This document shows positions 59,050 through 64,000 of a DNA stretch of 64,000 nucleotides, piece after piece. Each line of letters starts with the position of its first letter. The first letter of the stretch is position 1. The stretch covers positions 62,001-126,000 of the forward strand of contig NZ_BONE01000011.1 in assembly GCF_016862555.1 (NCBI RefSeq), written 5' to 3'. The DNA comes from Asanoa siamensis (GTDB taxonomy: Bacteria; Actinomycetota; Actinomycetes; Mycobacteriales; Micromonosporaceae). The notes under the pieces were generated by a model that did not search any database, was not told the DNA's origin, and saw nothing but the letters and a program-made list of their open reading frames with translations. Both the position numbers and the translations under genes were made by a program.

Positions 59050-60249
59050 GTGGCTGACATCGTTCTGGACAAGGTGACCAAGGCGTTCCCCGACGGCACG
59101 CTGGCGGTGCAGGAGTTCAACCTGGAGATCGCGGACGGTGAGTTCGTGATCCTGGTCGGGCCGTCGGGCTGCGGCAAGTCGACGACGCTGAACATGATCG
59201 CCGGGCTGGAGGACATCTCCTCCGGCGAGTTGCGCATCGACGGGCAGCGGGTCAACGACAAGGCGCCGCGCGACCGCGACATCGCGATGGTGTTCCAGTC
59301 GTACGCGCTGTATCCGAACATGACCGTGCGGGAGAACATGGCGTTCCCGCTGAAGCTGGCGAAGCTCTCGAAGGAGGAGATCGACCGCAAGGTCGACGAG
59401 GCGGCGAAGGTGCTCGAGTTGACGGCGCTGCTCGACCGCAAGCCGGCCAACCTCTCGGGTGGCCAGCGCCAGCGGGTGGCGATGGGCCGGGCGATCGTCC
59501 GGTCACCCAAGGCGTTCCTGATGGACGAGCCACTGTCCAACCTGGACGCGAAGCTGCGGGTCCAGATGCGCACGGTCGTGTCGAGGTTGCAGAAGCGCCT
59601 CGGGACGACCACGGTCTACGTGACCCACGACCAGACCGAGGCGATGACGCTCGGCGACCGGGTCGTCATCATGCGGGCCGGCGCGATCCAGCAGGTGGGT
59701 GAGCCGCAGGAGCTGTACGACAACCCGCGCAACCTTTTCGTGGCGGGATTCATCGGCTCACCGTCGATGAACTTCCTGCCGGCGACGGTGTCGGAGGGCC
59801 GGCTGCGGACGTCGCTGGGTGATTTCCCGCTCGGCGACCGGATGCGCCAGCAGGTCTCGGACAGCGGCGGCGACCTGATCGTCGGCATCCGCCCGGAACA
59901 CTTCGAGGACGCGTCGCTGATCGAGGACTCCATCCGCCAACGCGGGGCGGAGTTCGAGGCCACGGCGGACCTGGTGGAGTCGATGGGCTCGGACAAGTAC
60001 GTGTACTTCACGGTGGAGGGCGAGAAGGCCTCGGCGGCCGAGCTGGAGGAACTGGCCGCGGACGCGGGCGGCGGCGACCTGCCGTCGGGCGGCTCGAACC
60101 TGGTCTGCCGCTTCTCGGCGGAGTCGCGGGTCAAGGAGGGCGACACGGCCCGGGTCTGGGTCAACCTCGACAAGATCCACCTCTTCGACCCGTCGGACGG
60201 CCGCAACGTCACGCTCCACGAGGGAAAGTCCTCGGGCGTCGTCTCCTAG
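59050..60249 (+). CDS. sugC: Sugar ABC transporter ATP-binding protein SugC (UgpC/MsiK type)
   Basis: A 399-residue ATPase. Walker A GPSGCGKST at 37-45, Q-loop VFQSYALYP, signature LSGGQRQRVA at 135-144, Walker B FLMDEP at 156-161 and H-loop His193 are intact. The C-terminal OB-fold regulatory domain (about 235-399) is that of MalK/UgpC proteins, which can be bound by regulators such as EIIA. It energises SugAB. Because the NgcEFG-like operon at the left edge has no ATPase, this protein could also serve it, as MsiK does in streptomycetes. A strong terminator follows. Confidence 0.93.
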   Translation: MADIVLDKVTKAFPDGTLAVQEFNLEIADGEFVILVGPSGCGKSTTLNMIAGLEDISSGELRIDGQRVNDKAPRDRDIAMVFQSYALYPNMTVRENMAFPLKLAKLSKEEIDRKVDEAAKVLELTALLDRKPANLSGGQRQRVAMGRAIVRSPKAFLMDEPLSNLDAKLRVQMRTVVSRLQKRLGTTTVYVTHDQTEAMTLGDRVVIMRAGAIQQVGEPQELYDNPRNLFVAGFIGSPSMNFLPATVSEGRLRTSLGDFPLGDRMRQQVSDSGGDLIVGIRPEHFEDASLIEDSIRQRGAEFEATADLVESMGSDKYVYFTVEGEKASAAELEELAADAGGGDLPSGGSNLVCRFSAESRVKEGDTARVWVNLDKIHLFDPSDGRNVTLHEGKSSGVVS

Positions 60250-60256
60250 ATCCGAA

Positions 60257-60297
60257 GGCTGCCCCCACGAGCGCTCCACCGCGTCGTGGGGGCAGCC
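60257..60297. terminator. Terminator at end of lpqY-sugABC operon
   Basis: GGCTGCCCCCACGA (60257-60270) and TCGTGGGGGCAGCC (60284-60297) form a perfect 14-bp stem with a 13-nt loop starting 8 bases after the sugC stop. Confidence 0.88.
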
Positions 60298-60372
60298 CGT
60301 GATCGCCGCCGGGCCGACGAGGGGCGTGCAGCCGCGGTAGCGCCTCCGGCGGCACAGGCGGACCATGGCGGC

Positions 60373-61110
60373 ATGGTCTGGCTCGCGGGCGCCGCCATCG
60401 CGTACTCGGTGGTCCATCATGTCGGCAGCGGCCTCGCCGGGCTGGGGCCTGTCGGGTCCAGTTCTACGCGGTGGGCCGACTGGGTCGACGTGGCGACTCC
60501 GTACGCCTTCCTCCTGCCGGCCGCGGTCGCTCTCCGGCGCGTGGGAGGCGTCGCCGCGCGGACGTGGCTCGTCTACCTCGTCGGGGCGATCACCTACGTC
60601 GAAGGGCATGGCGTCCACCTTTCGGCGAACTCGATCAACAACGCCGCCCCGACGGCGGCGGCCCACCTGTGGGACGAGGTGGTCGGGCACTACCTGTGGT
60701 TCACCGGCGCGATGCTCGTCTGGGCCGCACTGGCGACGGGCTTCGCCCGTCACCGCCCGGCCGGCGGACCGTTCCCGGCTCTGCTCGCGCTGGCCGTCGG
60801 CGTGACCGTGGCGACGAACGCGCTCGAGGGTGGGACCGCGCTCCTCGGCCTGGCCGCCGCTGCCGCGTTCGCCGTCCGTGGCTGGCTCACCCGCGACCGG
60901 CTCGGCCGGCTCATCCTGATCGCCTTCGTGCCCGCGACGTTGATCATCATCGCCTGGGGCGTCCGGAACCGGGTTTTCCCCAACCCTCGGAAATCGGCTG
61001 GGGCTGAGGTCAGCTCCGCGACCCGAGCGACAGGAGATGGGCACAGGTCGCGCCTCCGCGTATACGCGCATCCGCGTATCGCCCTCGCGCTGAACCCTCC
61101 GGAGAGTTAG
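60373..61110 (+). CDS. Polytopic membrane protein, unknown
   Basis: A 245-residue protein with about six to seven hydrophobic helices. The conserved-looking polar features are VVHHVGS near the first helix and EGHGVHLSANSINNA between helices 3 and 4, where His and Glu in the membrane could bind metal or heme. The last 40 residues are basic and cytoplasmic. The ATG at 60373 places the first helix at the N-terminus. I do not recognise the family by name. No Shine-Dalgarno sequence is clear. Confidence 0.72.
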   Translation: MVWLAGAAIAYSVVHHVGSGLAGLGPVGSSSTRWADWVDVATPYAFLLPAAVALRRVGGVAARTWLVYLVGAITYVEGHGVHLSANSINNAAPTAAAHLWDEVVGHYLWFTGAMLVWAALATGFARHRPAGGPFPALLALAVGVTVATNALEGGTALLGLAAAAAFAVRGWLTRDRLGRLILIAFVPATLIIIAWGVRNRVFPNPRKSAGAEVSSATRATGDGHRSRLRVYAHPRIALALNPPES

Positions 61111-61156
61111 CCGCGCCGATCTCGTGGTGGGGTTGGCGGGCGAGGGGGGATGGTGC

Positions 61157-63382
61157 GTGAAACGCATGCGGAGAAGGGTGCGGTCGCTGTTGGCGGTCGC
61201 TCTCACCACGGTCGTCGTGGCGACGATCGGCACAGCCGTGCCGGCGCGGGCCAGCTACGGGTCGACCGTCACGGTCATAGCCAACGAGATGCACACCACC
61301 GAGTGTCTGGATCGGGTCTGGGTCTTCTTCTGCGATCCCGTCGAGCTGTTCGGGGTCGCGGTCATCACCCAGGACAACGGGCAGCAGATCCGGTGTGAGA
61401 TGAGCCTGCCGGCAGCGCCCGGTGCGGACATCACGACGCCCAACCAGATCTGTTCCGGGCGTACGGTGACCGGGAGCTTCCGGGTCAACTTCGAGCTGTG
61501 GGAGGACGACTCCTTCGAAGGCGGCAGCCGCGAGCAGGCCGACCTCAATCCCGGCACCGCCAAGGACTGGGCGACGACCAACCTGCTCGGGGGGCGGAAC
61601 GGGACCTCGACCTGGTCCACCAGCGGCGGGCCCTCGTCGGCCGTCTTCACCGTCTCCGTGACAGCACGGCCGACCAGCATCAGCATCACCAGCCCGTCGC
61701 CGACCAGCGCGCCCCGGGAGTTCGACCCGCGGCTCGGCGAGGCGCTGACCATCAGCGGTTCCCTGTCGGTGCCGTCGGCGCTGCGGTTCACCATCACCAA
61801 CCAGGCGACGGCGGCCGGGTTCACGCTCTACGAGGCGCCCTTCTACGGCGGCATCTTCAACGTCACCTGGGACGGCCGGTGGTCCGACGGGTCCTTCGCG
61901 CCCGTCGGCGCGTACACCATCACCGTCGTGGATCCCGTGGACGGCGGCACCGCGAAGACCACCCAGGCGCGGGTCATCCAACGCGTGGGGCTGGCCTTCA
62001 CCAACATGACCAGCCAACCCGCGTCCAACTGGCAGTACCGCAGCGGGCCGATCACGGTCAGCGCCGTCGCGACGGCCGGCGGCACGTTCCGGATGGTCGT
62101 CCGGAAGGGCGCCACGGAGGTGTTCCGCACCGGCGACCAGCGCCGCGCCGCCGGGCCGGTCGGCTTCACCTGGAACGGCCGGCAGGCCGACGGCACCTTC
62201 GCCACCCCCGGCTCGTACACCTTCGTCCTGCAGGGCACCGCCGACGACGGCCGCGCCTTCCCCGACGGGCAGCGGGTCACGACCGTCGTCGACCCACCCG
62301 CGGGCCTGGAGGTGTACGCGCTGGCCGAGCCGGGCGTCCCCGCCGTCAACCCGCAGGCGGTGCCGGGCACGTCGATCCGCGCCAAGGTCGTGGCGGCGAA
62401 CCACACCGCGCGCCCGGCCGCCCGGATCACCGTCGAGATGAGCCCGGCCGGCTGGATCGGCCGCCCCGCCGTGTTCCAGCCGCGGGTCGTGCGGACCTGC
62501 GTCCAGACCAACGAGTGCCAGGCGGTCATCCCGGCCGACATCCTCGCGGGGGAGGCGGTGGCCTACCGGGTCACCGCGAGCGAGGCGGAGGGCGTGCCGG
62601 ACATGCTGACCTCGACGGCCGACTGGCGGATCACGGACCTGAACCCGCCGGACCCGTCGCAGTCACCCGAGGTGACCCTGGTGCCGCTCTGGCGGGCCAG
62701 CGTCCCGGCCGTGGTGACCAACGACCGCATCAACAACCGACCGCTCAACCAGACCCTGGACGTGGCGTACGCGCCCGGCACCGGCTATGACACCTCCACA
62801 CTGGACGGTGCCCGGCAGTTCGGCAACGAGGTGGACGACAACGCCTGGCAGCTGCTCGGCGTACGCGGCTCGATCTTCCCGAGCTCCATCGCGGCGCACT
62901 GGTCGCAGGTGGGGATCTGGGTGCAGAACGTGCCGGTCCAGGTGACCGTCAGCCCCGACAGCGTCGCGGTGTGCGACTGGCCGTCGTCGTTCGGGCCGGT
63001 GAGCTTCGCCGAGGCGAACGGCATCCTGCACACGGTCAACTGCCGGGACAACGCCTGGGGCAACACCTTCACCGCCAAAGACCCGCGGATCGGCTGGCAC
63101 GAGTTCCACCACGACGCCTACCACCTCGGTGACGAGTACTGCTGCGACGGCGGGAACTCGTTCGGCGACGGGATCAACACCTACCGCTCCCTGCAGGACT
63201 GCCAGCGCCAGGGGTCGGATCCGAGCACCTGCAACGAGATCGCGGACAGCACCGGCTCGACCGGCTGGTGGCGCAGCGACGCGCCGATGTCCGACGTGAT
63301 GATCGACAACACCGTCGAACGCCCCGACGACCTGCGGGCGGCGGAAGACGCGTACGCGAAGTGCGGGAGGGCGCAATGCTGA
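61157..63382 (+). CDS. Secreted M64-like zinc metallopeptidase with Ig/FlgD-like repeats
   Basis: A 741-residue exported protein. The signal peptide is about 1-33. An N-terminal Cys-containing beta domain is followed by two FlgD-type Ig modules (NVTWDGRWSDGSFAPVGAYT and GFTWNGRQADGTFATPGSYT), then a catalytic region with WHEFHHDAYHLGDEYCC. His648, Glu649 and His652 form HExxH, and the following DEY (659-661) matches the HExxH...LxDEY pattern of the M64 (IgA peptidase-like) family. Many Cys residues after the motif suggest disulfides. GTG 61157 follows GAGGGGGGA. Its end overlaps the next gene by 7 bp. Confidence 0.8.
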   Translation: MKRMRRRVRSLLAVALTTVVVATIGTAVPARASYGSTVTVIANEMHTTECLDRVWVFFCDPVELFGVAVITQDNGQQIRCEMSLPAAPGADITTPNQICSGRTVTGSFRVNFELWEDDSFEGGSREQADLNPGTAKDWATTNLLGGRNGTSTWSTSGGPSSAVFTVSVTARPTSISITSPSPTSAPREFDPRLGEALTISGSLSVPSALRFTITNQATAAGFTLYEAPFYGGIFNVTWDGRWSDGSFAPVGAYTITVVDPVDGGTAKTTQARVIQRVGLAFTNMTSQPASNWQYRSGPITVSAVATAGGTFRMVVRKGATEVFRTGDQRRAAGPVGFTWNGRQADGTFATPGSYTFVLQGTADDGRAFPDGQRVTTVVDPPAGLEVYALAEPGVPAVNPQAVPGTSIRAKVVAANHTARPAARITVEMSPAGWIGRPAVFQPRVVRTCVQTNECQAVIPADILAGEAVAYRVTASEAEGVPDMLTSTADWRITDLNPPDPSQSPEVTLVPLWRASVPAVVTNDRINNRPLNQTLDVAYAPGTGYDTSTLDGARQFGNEVDDNAWQLLGVRGSIFPSSIAAHWSQVGIWVQNVPVQVTVSPDSVAVCDWPSSFGPVSFAEANGILHTVNCRDNAWGNTFTAKDPRIGWHEFHHDAYHLGDEYCCDGGNSFGDGINTYRSLQDCQRQGSDPSTCNEIADSTGSTGWWRSDAPMSDVMIDNTVERPDDLRAAEDAYAKCGRAQC

Positions 63383-63885
63383 GCCGACGGTTCGTATCGG
63401 TCGCGGTGGCGGTCCTGGTGCTGCCGTTCTTCCTGGGCGGCCCGGTCGCGGCGCGGGCCGGCGCACCGGCCCAGCCGGCGCCGTCGGTCGACCACACCGA
63501 CCCGACGAAGGGTACGCACCTGCGGCTCGGACTGTTGCTCTCCAAGGGCTCGGTCACGCCGACCCTGCAGGAGATCGACCGCGGCTTCACGTCGTCGCTG
63601 CGCACCGGCACCGGGCCGCTCGTGCTGCGCCTGCGGGACAGCGCGGGCGCCGTGCTGGACACGCTGACCATGGACGACCCCCTGGTGCGGCGGGTGTACG
63701 ACGCCAAGCGGGAGATGCACGGCACGGCGACGCGCAAGGAGGCGACCATCGTGGTGGACCTGCCGGTCATCGACACCGCGGTGGTCGTCGAGGTGACTCA
63801 CCAGGGCCGGCGGATCGGGACGCTCGACGTCGGCTCGTTGATCCAGGCGTGTCAGGGCCGACCCCTGCCCTGCGCGTTCAGCTAG
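63376..63885 (+). CDS. Secreted protein coupled to the metallopeptidase
   Basis: A 169-residue exported protein with a signal peptide (about 1-29, ending GPVAARAGA). The mature part is a predicted beta-sandwich (LVLRLRDSAGAVLDTLTMDD, then EATIVVDLPVIDTAVVVEVT) with one possible disulfide near the end. It overlaps the metallopeptidase gene by 7 bp and has GGGAGG before the ATG, so the two are made together; it may be an inhibitor, chaperone or binding partner of the peptidase. No family recognised. Its TAG stop shares CTAG with the convergent LuxR-type gene. Confidence 0.8.
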   Translation: MLSRRFVSVAVAVLVLPFFLGGPVAARAGAPAQPAPSVDHTDPTKGTHLRLGLLLSKGSVTPTLQEIDRGFTSSLRTGTGPLVLRLRDSAGAVLDTLTMDDPLVRRVYDAKREMHGTATRKEATIVVDLPVIDTAVVVEVTHQGRRIGTLDVGSLIQACQGRPLPCAFS

Positions 63886-64000
63886 CGGCCAAGCGCGCTG
63901 GGCACCTCCACGATCCCGAGCTCGACCGCCCGCATCACGGTGGCGACCGGGCCGGAGGTGCCCAGCTTGCGGTGCACGTTCTCGAGGTGCTTGCGGACCG
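63882..64000 (-). CDS. LuxR-type response regulator, C-terminal end (partial)
   Basis: The frame runs from the right edge to a TAG complementary to 63882-63884. The visible 38 residues begin VRKHLENVHRKLGTSGPVAT, the recognition and last helices of a LuxR/NarL-type helix-turn-helix, then VMRAVELGIVEVP. The receiver domain, if any, lies outside the window, so it may be either a NarL-type response regulator or another LuxR protein. Confidence 0.8.
   Translation of the reverse strand, partial: VRKHLENVHRKLGTSGPVATVMRAVELGIVEVPSALGR

Overview
The window is very high-GC DNA with codon use, leaderless promoters, lipoprotein/Tat-free secretion signals and gene families typical of an actinomycete, most likely a member of the Micromonosporaceae (Actinoplanes/Micromonospora type). 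This placement is inference from gene content (PF04672-type methyltransferases, DUF2510-type and DUF5996 proteins, NgcEFG- and LpqY-SugABC-type sugar importers, class F sortase); no rRNA or tRNA is present to fix it. I see no insertion sequence, prophage, CRISPR array or rRNA/tRNA gene. It reads as a chromosomal region of about 66 short transcription units.

Layout. 1-2.6 kb: the end of an N-acetylglucosamine/chitobiose-type ABC importer operon (binding protein, two permeases, no ATPase). 2.6-5.1 kb: a family A DNA polymerase-like protein translationally coupled to an alpha/beta hydrolase. 5.1-6.6 kb: divergent VOC protein and LysR regulator. 6.6-7.7 kb: class F sortase with a probable cell-wall substrate. 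7.9-10.5 kb: MocA-like nucleotidyltransferase with a repeat insertion, a small acidic protein, a carboxymuconolactone decarboxylase and an MBL-fold enzyme. 10.6-14.9 kb: divergent GH63-like glucosidase and GT4 glycogen-synthase-like transferase (alpha-glucan metabolism). 14.9-23 kb: a signalling block with a membrane Ser/Thr kinase, an ASCH-like/winged-helix protein, a DUF4062-STAND-TPR protein, two unknown coupled genes, a TPR protein and a membrane glutaredoxin. 23-28 kb: CGNR regulator/RidA divergent pair, a cation antiporter, DUF5996, a methyltransferase and a secreted EEP phosphatase. 28-35.3 kb: NDH-2, three secreted proteins (surface repeat protein, esterase-like, M1 peptidase) and a flavin oxidoreductase. 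35.4-41.2 kb: sigma factor, coupled unknown gene, TPR-CHAT protease-like protein and a divergent cytoplasmic subtilisin. 41.2-45.3 kb: SDR and TetR with three matching operators, a second methyltransferase, a second CGNR regulator and an MFS exporter. 45.6-49.2 kb: DUF1232, CNNM/CorC, TerC and GNAT genes. 49.2-55.8 kb: small accessory genes, a 7-bp tandem repeat, a caspase-like DUF6642 protein and a D-amino-acid oxidase. 56-60.3 kb: a complete trehalose-type importer lpqY-sugA-sugB-sugC. 60.4-64 kb: a membrane protein, a secreted M64-like metallopeptidase with its coupled partner, and the end of a LuxR-type regulator.

Functional themes. Two sugar importers, a GH63-like glucosidase and a glycogen-synthase-like enzyme point to oligosaccharide and alpha-glucan use. 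The most unusual content is a set of candidate caspase-fold and NTPase switch proteins: a sigma/TPR-CHAT/subtilase module (35.9-41.2 kb), a DUF6642 His/Cys protein (52.5 kb) and a DUF4062-STAND-TPR protein (17.2 kb). These are the best candidates for an undescribed signalling or conflict system. A second theme is regulation: about sixteen genes carry a TANNNT-like -10 box 6-8 nt before the start codon, indicating leaderless mRNAs, and one divergent pair has overlapping -10 boxes between start codons only 21 bp apart.
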